A stretch of 19,478 nt of DNA from Candidatus Vogelbacteria bacterium (GTDB taxonomy: Bacteria; Patescibacteriota; Minisyncoccia; Phycocordibacterales; XYD1-FULL-46-19). Every line of letters begins with the position of its first letter. The first letter of the stretch is position 1. The notes beneath the pieces were generated by a model. The model did not search any database. It saw only the letters and a list, made by a program, of their open reading frames with translations, and had not been told where the DNA came from. The translations under genes and the position numbers were made by a program. Shown here piece after piece: positions 11,760 through 19,478 of the stretch. The DNA lies in NCBI GenBank assembly GCA_026395035.1, contig JAPLZN010000084.1, positions 1 to 19,478 on the forward strand, in the 5' to 3' direction.

Positions 11760-12380
11760 ATATTTTGTCTTGTACTCTTCCATCCAGCCCATAATGACCT
11801 GCCAGAGTTTCTTGTCATTATAGCGAATATGTATTAAACCATACCGCATTTTGCCCTCTTTGCCAAGCTGGTAATCTTGCCTTACATATGGTTTGGTAAA
11901 CTGTTTGGCGGGTATTTTAGTAACATTGCTCCAGTATTTTATAAGTGCGACGGGGTGCTGATTAGAGTAGCAATACATATAAACCCGGAGTCGGTCTTCT
12001 CGGATACCACAAATTTTTCGTAAAAAATTCAGGAAGGCCTTAATCATTTCCGTATCGCTATTGGCAAAGTCAATTGTTTCTCCTGCCTTATAACCTTCAC
12101 CCCAATACAAGATGACCCCCAACAATTTTAATTCCTCGTCTTTCGCGCACGAACATTTTTTCAGGCAAAACGATAACGGCTTATGAGAAAAAGTAGCCGC
12201 GTTTTGTTCGCTTAAATTTCTCCGTTCAATATGATGTCGACGCAAAAAATAATAAACAGCATCGATTGATACATTTAATTTTTCTCCGATTTGGCGTGCA
12301 CTTAATAAATCCTTATAATAAAGGTTTTTAATCTGATCAAGTTTAGAATCTATAATCTTCGCCACGCCCTCATTATACAT
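11754..12380 (-). CDS. HTH plus LAGLIDADG-like protein B, abutting tRNA-Tyr
   Basis: 208 residues. N-terminal helix-turn-helix (about 24-50, LLSARQIGEKLNVSIDAVYYF), a basic linker, and a C-terminal domain with LLGVILYWGEGYKAG (86-100), FANSDTEMIKAFLNF (105-119), LRVYMYCYS and YWSNVTKIPAKQF (149-161). LLGVILYWGEG aligns with the LAGLIDADG block, with Glu at the acidic position. The C-terminal domain is clearly homologous to the protein at 8895-9554, while the N-terminal parts differ. The TAG is within the tRNA-Tyr acceptor stem. The start is uncertain: ATG 12380 overlaps a TATAAT; if that is the -10, a leaderless GTG at 12365 is more likely. Homing endonuclease or DNA-binding regulator remain open. 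Confidence 0.75.
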   Translation of the reverse strand: MYNEGVAKIIDSKLDQIKNLYYKDLLSARQIGEKLNVSIDAVYYFLRRHHIERRNLSEQNAATFSHKPLSFCLKKCSCAKDEELKLLGVILYWGEGYKAGETIDFANSDTEMIKAFLNFLRKICGIREDRLRVYMYCYSNQHPVALIKYWSNVTKIPAKQFTKPYVRQDYQLGKEGKMRYGLIHIRYNDKKLWQVIMGWMEEYKTKYA

Positions 12381-12418
12381 TAGTCAATACAAATGTTCCT
12401 GTGTATAACTTGCTTAGA

Positions 12419-12448
12419 CAGCAAACCGCCCTTACGGGCGATTTGCTG
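12419..12448 (-). terminator. Hairpin after clpB
   Basis: CAGCAAAtCGCCC-GTAA-GGGCGgTTTGCTG, 17 nt after the clpB stop. It is a long stable stem but without a clear T-run, so it may stop transcription weakly or protect the mRNA 3' end. Confidence 0.5.
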
Positions 12449-12464
12449 ATGGTATGCGAAGTGA

Positions 12465-15155
12465 TTACTTCTTGCTCCCCTCTCTCGTTCTTACGGTCGA
12501 AGCTACTTTTTTGCCGCGACCGACGAGCTGTTTGATATCAATTTGGGGCAGGCCGTCTTTAATCGTCACTGATACTGCGCTTCCCTCTCCCGCCTTACGG
12601 CCAATAATATGCTCGGCCACCGGGTTTAAGAGCTTGTTTTGAATGATTCGTTTGAGCGGTCGAGCGCCGTATTCCGGACTATACCCTTCCTTAGCCAGAT
12701 AAGCGAGCGCGTCCGGCGAAACTTCGAGCAAGATATTCTTTTCCACCAGTCGTTTGCGTACGATACCAAGCTGAATCTCCACGATCTCGCGAATTACTTC
12801 TTCCGACAGCGGATTGAAAATAATCACCGCATCCAGCCGATTTAGGAATTCGGGTCGGAAATGATTCTTGAGCGACTCCATAATCTTGTCTTTGACATCA
12901 CCAAACGCGGATACCGCGCCGCCATGGCGGAAGCCGATCTTTTGGAATTTGGTAATATACTCGCTACCCAAATTCGAGGTCAGAATGATAATCGTGTTTT
13001 TGAAATTTACTACTCGTCCTTTCGAATCGGTCAAACGACCGTTATCAAGCACCTGCAGTAAAATATTGAACACTTCCGGATGAGCTTTTTCCACCTCGTC
13101 GAAAAGCAACACCGAGTACGGCCGGTGACGAACGGTTTCGGTTAGCGAACCGCCTTCTTCATAACCGACATAGCCGGGTGGGGAACCGATCAATTTGGAC
13201 ACGGAATATTTTTCCATGTATTCCGACATATCGACGCGTACCAGCGCCTTGTCATCGTTGAACATAAACTTAGCCAGCGTTTTAGCTAATTCTGTTTTGC
13301 CTACTCCAGTCGGACCCAGAAAAATAAACGAGCCGATCGGCCGGTCGGGATCGCTGATGCCGGCGCGTGACCGTTTGACCGCCTCAGCAATTTCTTTAAT
13401 CGCCTCATCCTGTCCGCGCACCCGCTTGGCCAATTCCTCTTTCATCCGCCCGAGTTTTTCCGCTTCTTCTTCGAGCATTTTCATCACCGGAATGCCGGTC
13501 CAGCGCGACACTACTTTGGCAATCTCTTCGGCGGTCACTTCTTCTTTTAAGATCTGGCGAGTCATTTGCAATTTTTTCAGTCGCGCATCGCGTTGAGCTA
13601 ATTGCTTTTCGAAATCAGGCAAAAGGCCATAGCGAATCTCAGCCGCCTTAGCCAAATCCACCCGTAGTTCGGCCTGGTTGGCTTCCAAGCGCAGGGATTC
13701 GATCTTCTCTTTGATTTCCCGGATTTCGGCGATTGTTTGCTTTTCGTTCTTCCAGCGCAATTCCAACTCCCCCGTTTTTTCCCGCAAGTCACCAATCTCT
13801 TTATCAATCTTTTTGATGCGCGCTTTAGCGTCCTTGCCGGCCACCGTTTCCGCCTCTTTTTTGAGCGCCTCCCGTTCCACTTCGAGCGTCATTATTTTGC
13901 GATGGGCTTCTTCCAACTCCGCCGGTTTGTTCTCCAATTCGAGGCGCAAGGCCGACGCCGCTTCGTCGATCAGGTCTATCGCCTTATCGGGCAGGAAACG
14001 GTCGGTAATATAGCGAGCCGACAAATTGACCGCCGAAACAATCGCGTCGTCGGTAATGCGCACCCCATGATGGATCTCGTAGCGATCCTTAATGCCACGC
14101 AGAATCGTCGTCGCATCTTCGATCGTCGGCTCTTCCACCAAGACTGGTTGAAAACGCCGGGTCAGCGCTTGATCTTTTTCGATGTATTTCTGATATTCCT
14201 TTAGTGTCGTAGCCCCGATGGCTCGCAGTTCTCCGCGCGCCAAAGCCGGCTTCAGCATATTGGAAGCATCAATGGCTCCTTCTGCCGCTCCCGCTCCCAC
14301 AATGGTATGAATCTCGTCGATGAATAAAATAATCTTGCCGTTTGATTTTTCGATCTCTTTGATGATATTTTTCAGACGCTCTTCAAACTCACCGCGATAT
14401 TTCGTCCCAGCCAGCAAGAGTCCCAAATCCAACGAAACGACTTCCTTATCGCGTAACGATTCCGGCACATCGCCCTTGGCAATCCGAACCGCCAAGCCTT
14501 CCGCAATCGCCGTCTTGCCGGTACCCGGCTCGCCAATCAAAATCGGATTATTCTTGGTTCGACGCGAGAGAATCTGCATCACTCGGCGAATCTCGTTTTC
14601 CCGGCCGATGACCGGATCGAGCTTGTCTTTCTGTGCCAGCTCAGTCAAATTTTTCGTGAATTTGTCGATTGCCTTATTCTTTTTACTATGATCGACGATG
14701 TCCGTCTTGTTGGCGCGAATCTCCTCGACAACATGCGTCACCCCGTCGCGCGTAATACGAAAGCGAGATAGTATTTCGAGCGCCGGCGACGGCACATCAA
14801 GTAAAGCCAGCAAGAGATGTTCCGTTGAAACAAATTCGTCGTGCATAGTTCCGGCAATTTTGGCCGAAGTGTCGAATATGCCGACCAGCTCGGGAGTCAG
14901 ATAGATCTGATACGAGGGCGCCGACACATTGCCACTTTCCGGTCCATCAAGCGAATCAAGCAAGAAATCGGTAAGCATAATGGAATCAACTTCGAGCTTA
15001 TCGAAAATCGTCAACACCATGCTATCGTCCTGCAACAAGAGCGCCGCCAAAAGATGCAGGGGGTTGACCTGGTTTTGTCCGCGCTCAATAGCCAACTCGT
15101 GAGACTTGCGGATGGCTTCTTTGGCTTTAGAGGTGAAGTGTTGGAAGGGAGGCAT
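12465..15155 (-). CDS. clpB: Disaggregase chaperone ClpB (Hsp100 AAA+ ATPase)
   Basis: 896-residue hexameric ATPase that pulls proteins out of aggregates together with DnaK. Order: Clp N domain with two repeats (about 1-150), AAA-1 with Walker A GEPGTGKT (208-215), Walker B ILFIDE (about 276-281) and Arg finger region RRFQ, a charged coiled-coil middle domain (about 410-535), AAA-2 with Walker A GPTGVGKT and Walker B LLFDEVEK, sensor-2 region YGARPLKR and a C-terminal extension ending in REGSKK. The presence of a full middle domain argues for ClpB over ClpA or ClpC. A promoter with an inverted repeat lies upstream (15250-15278). It is transcribed alone. Confidence 0.95.
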   Translation of the reverse strand: MPPFQHFTSKAKEAIRKSHELAIERGQNQVNPLHLLAALLLQDDSMVLTIFDKLEVDSIMLTDFLLDSLDGPESGNVSAPSYQIYLTPELVGIFDTSAKIAGTMHDEFVSTEHLLLALLDVPSPALEILSRFRITRDGVTHVVEEIRANKTDIVDHSKKNKAIDKFTKNLTELAQKDKLDPVIGRENEIRRVMQILSRRTKNNPILIGEPGTGKTAIAEGLAVRIAKGDVPESLRDKEVVSLDLGLLLAGTKYRGEFEERLKNIIKEIEKSNGKIILFIDEIHTIVGAGAAEGAIDASNMLKPALARGELRAIGATTLKEYQKYIEKDQALTRRFQPVLVEEPTIEDATTILRGIKDRYEIHHGVRITDDAIVSAVNLSARYITDRFLPDKAIDLIDEAASALRLELENKPAELEEAHRKIMTLEVEREALKKEAETVAGKDAKARIKKIDKEIGDLREKTGELELRWKNEKQTIAEIREIKEKIESLRLEANQAELRVDLAKAAEIRYGLLPDFEKQLAQRDARLKKLQMTRQILKEEVTAEEIAKVVSRWTGIPVMKMLEEEAEKLGRMKEELAKRVRGQDEAIKEIAEAVKRSRAGISDPDRPIGSFIFLGPTGVGKTELAKTLAKFMFNDDKALVRVDMSEYMEKYSVSKLIGSPPGYVGYEEGGSLTETVRHRPYSVLLFDEVEKAHPEVFNILLQVLDNGRLTDSKGRVVNFKNTIIILTSNLGSEYITKFQKIGFRHGGAVSAFGDVKDKIMESLKNHFRPEFLNRLDAVIIFNPLSEEVIREIVEIQLGIVRKRLVEKNILLEVSPDALAYLAKEGYSPEYGARPLKRIIQNKLLNPVAEHIIGRKAGEGSAVSVTIKDGLPQIDIKQLVGRGKKVASTVRTREGSKK

Positions 15156-15160
15156 AATTT

Positions 15161-15195
15161 CAATTACAAATTACAAATTACGAATGACAAATTAA
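15161..15195. repeat. AAATTAC tandem repeat in the clpB leader
   Basis: Repeats of a 7-bp unit, ACAAATT with ACGAATG variants, lie between the clpB promoter and its start codon. The same words recur at 15999-16032. Confidence 0.75.
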
Positions 15196-15249
15196 ATACA
15201 AACCCGATACTAACATGAAAACAAGGGCTAGATTACTGCTTATTGTCCT

Positions 15250-15278
15250 ATCATATAACTATTTTTGTTATATGTCAA
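15250..15278 (-). promoter_or_regulatory. clpB promoter with overlapping inverted repeat
   Basis: On the minus strand: TTGACA (15273-15278), 17-bp spacer, TATGAT (15250-15255). CATATAAC-N7-GTTATATG (15252-15274) covers both boxes and is a good operator candidate for a stress repressor. It is not the CIRCE element. A leader of about 90 nt follows. Confidence 0.7.
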
Positions 15279-15318
15279 TACGGTCTAGGCCATAAATATG
15301 GCTCAATACGAACGTATT

Positions 15319-15960
15319 TTAAGCTTTGATCTCGGCCGGAGTAATTCCGCTTTGTTTCAATTTGGCGTCTACCGCCTTCCAGTCGATGACATGATAAAAG
15401 GCTTCGATGTATTCCGCCCGACGGTTTTGATATTTCAGGTAATAGGCATGTTCCCACAGATCGAGAACGAGCAGAGCAACCTTCTTTTCTTCGGGTAAGT
15501 TCTGATTGGCGGTATTTTCAATGCTTAATTTCCCGTCAACATCGATCAAAAGCCAAGTCCAACCGGAACCAAAGAGAGCTAATGCTCGTTCGGAGAATTT
15601 TTTCTTAAAATCATCATATGAACCGAACTGGTCTTCCAGAGCCACCCCAATCGTCGTCCCGTCGGGCTTGTTATCAGGCTTCGCCGGCTTACCTAAAATC
15701 TCCCAGAAAAACGAGTGATTTAGATACCCTCCCCCGTTGTTTACGATTGTCGGTCTAATCTCAACTGGAATATCCTTATCCGCCCGCCGGATGAGCGCGA
15801 TTAAATCTTTTTCTGCCAGATCCGGATGACCCTCGAGCGCGGCGTTTAATTTATCGGCGTAAGTCTGATGATGTTTAAGCTGATGGACCTTCATCGTCGC
15901 TTCGTCGAAATACGGCTCCAGATCGGTATATTTATATGGCAAGTTTGGGATTTCGTACAT
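15319..15960 (-). CDS. sod: Superoxide dismutase, Fe/Mn family
   Basis: 213 residues. It converts superoxide to oxygen and hydrogen peroxide. All four metal ligands are at the usual positions: His26 (MKVHQLKHHQTY), His82 (GGGYLNHSFFW), Asp167 and His171 (LDLWEHAYYL). Tyr34 and the GSGWTWLL motif are present. Iron versus manganese cannot be decided by eye. Its presence implies exposure to oxygen, by the cell itself or through a host. It lies between clpB and the cysteine desulfurase gene, all on the minus strand, but is separated from each by repeats, so it is probably its own unit. A small palindrome AATACG-TT-CGTATT (15305-15318) follows the stop. Confidence 0.95.
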   Translation of the reverse strand: MYEIPNLPYKYTDLEPYFDEATMKVHQLKHHQTYADKLNAALEGHPDLAEKDLIALIRRADKDIPVEIRPTIVNNGGGYLNHSFFWEILGKPAKPDNKPDGTTIGVALEDQFGSYDDFKKKFSERALALFGSGWTWLLIDVDGKLSIENTANQNLPEEKKVALLVLDLWEHAYYLKYQNRRAEYIEAFYHVIDWKAVDAKLKQSGITPAEIKA

Positions 15961-15961
15961 T

Positions 15962-16035
15962 TTATTCAGTGATGAGTGATGAATTTTATTTTAATCCATC
16001 ACTTGTCATTTGTCATTTGTCATTCATCATTTAAG
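15962..16035. repeat. Tandem TTTGTCA / ATGAGTG repeats between sod and the cysteine desulfurase gene
   Basis: It contains GTGATGAGTGATGAAT, then CATTTGTCATTTGTCATT and CATCATT. It is the same word family as at 3294 and 15161, and contains no coding sequence. Confidence 0.75.
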
Positions 16036-16038
16036 CTA

Positions 16039-17310
16039 TTAAAGATTAATCTTTCGATTCTTCTGTAAAATCTCTTTTATCACCCTTACCGTATAATCCA
16101 CATCTGCTTTAGACGCCCCCCGATCAAGAGAAAAGCGAACTGTTCGATCGGCATAGTCGCGGTTCTTCCCTAGCGACATTATAACATGGGCGTCATCTTT
16201 GTGGTGAGTCGAACAGGCGCTCCCGGTCGAAGCGGCGATACCCTGAGCATCGAGCCAGAGCACGGCCAATTCCCCCGGCACGCCGGGAAAAGTCACATTA
16301 ATATTGTTGGGCAGGCGTTCCGCCAGATGGCCATTGATGACTACTCCGGAAATTTTCCGTAATTCAGCAATAAAATAGTCACGCACGGCTTCAAGATCAG
16401 TACTTTCTTTTTCGGCCCCAGCCGCCGCAATTTTAAGCGCCGTAGCGAACCCGACGATACCGGCCACATTTTCCGTTCCAGACCGAAGCCCGCGTTCCTG
16501 TCCACCTCCAACAATAATCGGTTCAATAAAAGTATTGCGCCGAACAAACAGACAACCGACGCCTTTCGGTCCGTATATTTTTGAACCGTTTAAGGTCAGC
16601 AAATCCACCCCCAGCTGTTCTACTCCAAGCGGTAGAAAGCGAGGAGCCTGACAGGCATCGGTATGAAAATACGGCAAGCGCTCCCCTTGGATGTCATTAC
16701 GAGAAGGCGTACCCGCCGACGAAGCAATCTCGAGATTGCTTCGGGAGTACCCTCGCAATGACGCCGAACTCCGCCAATGTCGTAAAAATTTCGCAATCTC
16801 TCTAATCGGTTGAATCGTGCCAATCTCATTGTTGGCGTACATCACTGAAACCAAAGCTGTATCCGGACGAAGCTTTTTTTCCAATTCATCCAACTTAACG
16901 ATACCTTGGTCGTCAACTGTCAAATAGTCTATCCTCCAACCTTCTCGTTCCAACTGCGCGCAAGATTCCAACACCGCCCGATGTTCAATCGCTGACACGA
17001 TGATATGCCCCGGCTGTTTAATTTTATTTTTCGCCAAAAGTCCGCGCGCCACGCCCAAAATTGCCAAATTGTCGCTTTCCGTACCACTCCCGGTAAAGAT
17101 AATCTCATCGGCATGAGCGCCCAAGATCTGGGCGACCCCTTCCCGCGCTTCCGCCATCGCCTTTTGCGCCGCCACGCCCTCTTGGTGCAAACTGGATGGG
17201 TTACCAAAATCCCCCGTCAAAAACGGCTCCATGGCCTTCACTGCCCGCAAATCTACCGGGGTTGTTGCGGCGGTATCTAGATATATTCTCTTTTTCTTAA
17301 AACCCAACAT
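16039..17310 (-). CDS. nifS: Cysteine desulfurase (NifS/IscS family) with in-frame palindromic insert
   Basis: PLP enzyme that removes sulfur from cysteine for Fe-S clusters and tRNA thiolation. Motifs: IYLDTAATTPV at the start, GSGTESDN, SAIEHRAVLE (His110), MYANNEIGTIQPI, FHTDACQA, PLP-lysine in NGSKIYGPKG (Lys244), RSGTEN, and the active-site cysteine in STGSACSTHH (Cys366). The length is 423 against about 390 for the family. The excess is explained by residues about 183-207 (ASLRGYSRSNLEIASSAGTP and following), which are encoded by a palindromic repeat at 16693-16762 inserted between the helix after IQPI and LPYFHTDACQA. The frame is kept and all catalytic residues remain, so the enzyme may work. 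ATG 17310 is the first plausible start. No scaffold gene is adjacent. Confidence 0.93.
   Translation of the reverse strand: MLGFKKKRIYLDTAATTPVDLRAVKAMEPFLTGDFGNPSSLHQEGVAAQKAMAEAREGVAQILGAHADEIIFTGSGTESDNLAILGVARGLLAKNKIKQPGHIIVSAIEHRAVLESCAQLEREGWRIDYLTVDDQGIVKLDELEKKLRPDTALVSVMYANNEIGTIQPIREIAKFLRHWRSSASLRGYSRSNLEIASSAGTPSRNDIQGERLPYFHTDACQAPRFLPLGVEQLGVDLLTLNGSKIYGPKGVGCLFVRRNTFIEPIIVGGGQERGLRSGTENVAGIVGFATALKIAAAGAEKESTDLEAVRDYFIAELRKISGVVINGHLAERLPNNINVTFPGVPGELAVLWLDAQGIAASTGSACSTHHKDDAHVIMSLGKNRDYADRTVRFSLDRGASKADVDYTVRVIKEILQKNRKINL
16693..16762. repeat. 70-bp palindromic repeat inserted in the cysteine desulfurase gene
   Basis: The ends are inverted: GTCATTaCGAG ... CTCGcAATGAC. 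The centre is the perfect palindrome GAAGCAATCTCGAGATTGCTTC. This sequence type (GTCATTGCGAG...GAAGCAATCTC) is widespread in bacterial intergenic regions and comparable in style to Rickettsia palindromic elements that sit in frame within genes. Confidence 0.85.
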
Positions 17311-17357
17311 GCCTGTATTTTGACATAAATTAGCACAGGTTTCTAGTGTCTGCCGAG

Positions 17358-17386
17358 TTGTCCAACTACCACTTTCGGATTATACT
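17358..17386 (+). promoter_or_regulatory. Promoter of the DUF4446 gene
   Basis: TTGTCC (17358-17363), 17-bp spacer, TATACT (17381-17386), 29 nt before the ATG. Confidence 0.65.
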
Positions 17387-17415
17387 TGTAATCAATTGAT
17401 TAGCTAATTTTTTCC

Positions 17416-17862
17416 ATGCCTATCGACACTCTTTTAGTTTATATCCTGATCGCCGGCGTGGTTTTTCTGACCGCGGAAGCTTTTCGTTTGAATTCCCGTT
17501 TGAAAAAAGTCTTGCTGGGCAAAACCGGCAGTGATTTGGAAGAATCAATCAATACCCTAATGAAGGGAATGGAAAATCTGGACGGCCGAGCCACCGAGAT
17601 TGAGAACTACATCATCAAAATGGAGGAACGACTGAAACAGAGTATCCAGCATGTCCGGGTCGTTCGCTTCAATCCCTTTCCCGATCAGGGCGGCAATCAG
17701 AGCTTTGCTATTTGTTTTCTTGACGAACAGGGCAATGGTGCCGTGATATCGAGTCTTTACTCACGCGATAAGGTAAGCGTGTACGCCAAACCAATCATCA
17801 AATACGCTTCCGAGTTCGAGCTTTCCGGCGAAGAAAAACAAGCAATCGACAAAGTAAGATAA
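17416..17862 (+). CDS. DUF4446 family membrane protein
   Basis: 148 residues. An N-terminal membrane helix (about 5-22, TLLVYILIAGVVFLTAEA) is followed by a coiled-coil-prone segment (about 35-75) and the family signature VRVVRFNPFPDQGGNQSF ... FLDEQGNGAVISSLYSRD ... VYAKPI. The same order is known in the DUF4446 family of Firmicutes and other bacteria, with no established function. It stands alone on the plus strand before infB, separated by a palindromic repeat. Confident as a family member; function unknown. Confidence 0.88.
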   Translation: MPIDTLLVYILIAGVVFLTAEAFRLNSRLKKVLLGKTGSDLEESINTLMKGMENLDGRATEIENYIIKMEERLKQSIQHVRVVRFNPFPDQGGNQSFAICFLDEQGNGAVISSLYSRDKVSVYAKPIIKYASEFELSGEEKQAIDKVR

Positions 17863-17905
17863 TTGTTGTAAACTTGTCAAGTATCGCTTGGCCACTGTTT
17901 TTTGT

Positions 17906-17989
17906 GTCATTCCCGCGCAGGCGGGAATCTAGTGTACTAGTTTCGTAAAGTGGTAATACTCCTGGATTCCGGGTCAAGCCCGGAATGAC
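17906..17989. repeat. 84-bp palindromic repeat upstream of infB
   Basis: The terminal inverted repeat is GTCATTCC ... GGAATGAC. Each half forms its own hairpin: CATTCCCGC-GCAG-GCGGGAAT and ATTCCGGG-TCAAG-CCCGGAAT. This belongs to the common CATTCCCGC...GCGGGAATCC class of dispersed bacterial repeats, and looks MITE-like. Confidence 0.8.
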
Positions 17990-17998
17990 AATGCCGAA

Positions 17999-18044
17999 AC
18001 ATTCGTAGCCATTCGTAGATTAGTATCATTCGTAGATTGGTATG
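17999..18044 (+). repeat. Direct repeats CATTCGTAGATT(A/G)GTAT before infB
   Basis: CATTCGTAG occurs three times, and the 17-bp unit with GATTxGTAT twice head to tail (about 18010-18026, 18027-18043). The second copy runs into the infB start codon, so the leader has no normal ribosome site. Confidence 0.75.
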
Positions 18045-19478
18045 ACTGAAAACACTAAAAAAACCACCCAAAACCAACCTCGTCCCCCGGTGATCGCCAT
18101 CATGGGGCATATTGACCATGGCAAATCCACCCTTCTGGATTACATCCGCAAGGCCAATGTTGTGGCTGGCGAAGCGGGCGGCATCACCCAGCACATCAGT
18201 GCCTACGAAGTTGTTCATAAAACCGAAGCTGGCAAGGAACAGAAAATCACTTTTCTAGACACGCCGGGACATGCCGCTTTTTCCGCCGTCCGTGAACGAG
18301 GCGCGCAAATTGCCGATATCGCCGTTTTAATCGTTTCGGCCGAAGAAGGCGTGAAGGAACAGACGATTGAAGCCTATCGTTCGATCGAACAAGCAAAAAC
18401 GCCCTTTATCGTAGCAATCAACAAGATCGACCGTCCAAACGCCAATATTGAACGAACCAAGCAACAGTTGGCAGAAGTCGGTATTTTAGTGGAAGGCTAC
18501 GGCGGAGCAGTCCCCTTCGTCCCCATTTCGGCCAAATCCGGCGAGGGCGTAAAAGACCTGCTCGATATGATGCTTCTCGTGGCCGAAGTCGAGGAACTGA
18601 CGGGCGATCTATCCGCCCCGGCCGAAGGCTTCGTCCTCGAAGCCAACCTCGACCCACAGATCGGTATGACCGCCACCCTCATCATCAAGAACGGTGTTTT
18701 GCACACTGGCGACCTGGTGGCCGTCGGCACGACTTACGCTAAAATTAAAAAATTGGAAAATTTTCTCGGCCAAAAGACGAACGAAGCCGCTTTTTCTTCT
18801 CCGGTTCGCGTTTACGGATTTTCCACTATTCCGCCCGTCGGATTTTGCTTTAAGGCCTTTCCCGACAAAAAAGAGCTGGACAGCTACTTGGCCCTTCCGG
18901 ACACCAAGAGTGCCTGTTCATTTTTACCTTCCGGCAATGCCAATCAAAATACCGGTCCGACCGTTATCCCCCTGATCGTCAAGGCTGATGTCTTCGGCTC
19001 GCTTGAAGCAGTGCTCAAGGAGATAGTTAAGTTGGGAACTGACAAGGTCGGACTGAATATCGTTCAGACCGGGGTCGGTACAATTTCCGAAAATGACGCC
19101 AAGGCGGCCAGCTCTTCTCCTAATTCGATCGTTTTGGGCTTTCATGTGAAGACCGACCGTTCGGCTGCCGACCTGGGAGAGAAATTCGGTTTCAAGATTA
19201 TGACTTTTGATATCATTTACAAGCTGTCCGAATGGCTGACCGAGGAAATCGCCACTCGCACGCCGAAAGAAAGGATTGAGGAAATCACCGGCCGAGCCAA
19301 AGTACTGAAATTATTCGCCCAAAACCGCGATAAACAAATTATCGGCGCGCAGGTCATAACCGGGGTTATTAAGAAGGGCGAGGAGGTCCGCATTATCCGG
19401 CGCGATTCGGAAGTCGGTCGCGGAAAAGCCCTCGATCTGCAAGAACAGAAAATTAAAATGAGCCAAGTCAGCGAAGGC
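18042..19478 (+). CDS. infB: Translation initiation factor IF-2 (3' end outside window)
   Basis: GTPase that places initiator tRNA on the ribosome. 479 codons are visible, open at the window edge. Only about 20 residues precede the G domain, so the long N-terminal region of E. coli IF-2 is absent. G motifs: G1 GHIDHGKS, G2 region [13 protein letters not shown]3 [10 protein letters not shown]4 NKID, G5 SAK. Domain II ([20 protein letters not shown]), domain III ([28 protein letters not shown]) and the start of domain IV ([18 protein letters not shown]) follow. G1 ends in KST where KTS is more usual in IF-2. The start at 18042 lies within a direct repeat. Confidence 0.96.
   Translation, partial: MTENTKKTTQNQPRPPVIAIMGHIDHGKSTLLDYIRKANVVAGEAGGITQHISAYEVVHKTEAGKEQKITFLDTPGHAAFSAVRERGAQIADIAVLIVSAEEGVKEQTIEAYRSIEQAKTPFIVAINKIDRPNANIERTKQQLAEVGILVEGYGGAVPFVPISAKSGEGVKDLLDMMLLVAEVEELTGDLSAPAEGFVLEANLDPQIGMTATLIIKNGVLHTGDLVAVGTTYAKIKKLENFLGQKTNEAAFSSPVRVYGFSTIPPVGFCFKAFPDKKELDSYLALPDTKSACSFLPSGNANQNTGPTVIPLIVKADVFGSLEAVLKEIVKLGTDKVGLNIVQTGVGTISENDAKAASSSPNSIVLGFHVKTDRSAADLGEKFGFKIMTFDIIYKLSEWLTEEIATRTPKERIEEITGRAKVLKLFAQNRDKQIIGAQVITGVIKKGEEVRIIRRDSEVGRGKALDLQEQKIKMSQVSEG

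Noticed and set aside
11623-11823. Plus-strand frame across tRNA-Tyr
   Set aside because: It is the antisense of tRNA-Tyr and of the end of gene B; the VGQDSNLRSP-like stretch is the usual artefact of translated antisense tRNA.
12468-12642. Short plus-strand frames opposite clpB, nifS and infB
   Set aside because: They are all opposite strongly conserved protein-coding sequence and lack ribosome sites.
15250-15278. CIRCE element at clpB
   Set aside because: The inverted repeat CATATAAC-N7-GTTATATG does not resemble TTAGCACTC-N9-GAGTGCTAA.

Overview
The window looks like a chromosomal segment of a Candidate Phyla Radiation (Patescibacteria, probably Parcubacteria-like) bacterium. The evidence is reduced versions of universal proteins (IF-2 with almost no N-terminal extension, a 218-residue MiaA lacking its insert domain, a RelA/SpoT protein ending after the TGS domain), small single-gene transcription units, several genes with almost no 5' leader, and junk-like AT-rich heptamer repeats between genes. 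TAA, TAG and TGA all end genes here, so the standard bacterial code is assumed. No phage, plasmid or CRISPR locus is visible.

Layout. 1-3284 (+): the 3' part of topA, a small structured element followed by a second, diverged copy of the topA 3' end, and a RelA/SpoT-type (p)ppGpp enzyme. 3285-5400: a structured intergenic block, parB (-) behind a short overlapping gene with a near-perfect promoter, and two short (-) units, one with an in-frame TGA and one encoding a 41-residue membrane peptide. 5400-5830: two tandem structured elements followed by tRNA-Leu(CAA) on the minus strand. 5931-7108 (+): a gene of unknown function and miaA. 7105-9554 (-): CYTH protein, secreted protein, HD phosphohydrolase, tRNA-Trp and an HTH plus LAGLIDADG-like protein in one series. 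9640-11370 (-): rpmG, a 44-residue membrane peptide, a GH18 secreted hydrolase and a two-helix membrane protein. 11522-12380 (-): another structured element, tRNA-Tyr and a second HTH plus LAGLIDADG-like protein. 12465-17310 (-): clpB, sodA/B-type superoxide dismutase, and a cysteine desulfurase with an in-frame palindromic repeat. 17416-19478 (+): a DUF4446 protein, a palindromic repeat and the start of infB.

Two patterns link otherwise unrelated loci. First, four small (about 125-200 bp) elements lie directly after the 3' ends of topA, tRNA-Leu (two in tandem) and tRNA-Tyr. Each has a 22-nt hairpin with a 9-bp stem and CTGC loop, an inverted copy of a piece of the host gene's 3' end, an interior with hairpins (in most carrying paired GA dinucleotides), and a direct copy of the same piece that can pair with the inverted copy. 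The hairpin arms and the copied target differ each time, while the architecture stays. At topA the direct copy is about 60 bp long and differs mainly at third codon positions, as expected if a foreign 3' end replaced or displaced the native one. Second, two homologous HTH plus LAGLIDADG-like proteins each sit directly 5' of a tRNA gene on the same strand, and each has its stop codon inside the tRNA acceptor region. tRNA-Tyr carries both features, one on each side.

The other genes are housekeeping: DNA topology and segregation (topA, parB), stringent response (rel), tRNA modification (miaA), translation (rpmG, infB, three tRNAs), stress and redox (clpB, superoxide dismutase), and sulfur mobilisation (cysteine desulfurase). 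All identifications rest on motif recognition by eye; no database search was possible.
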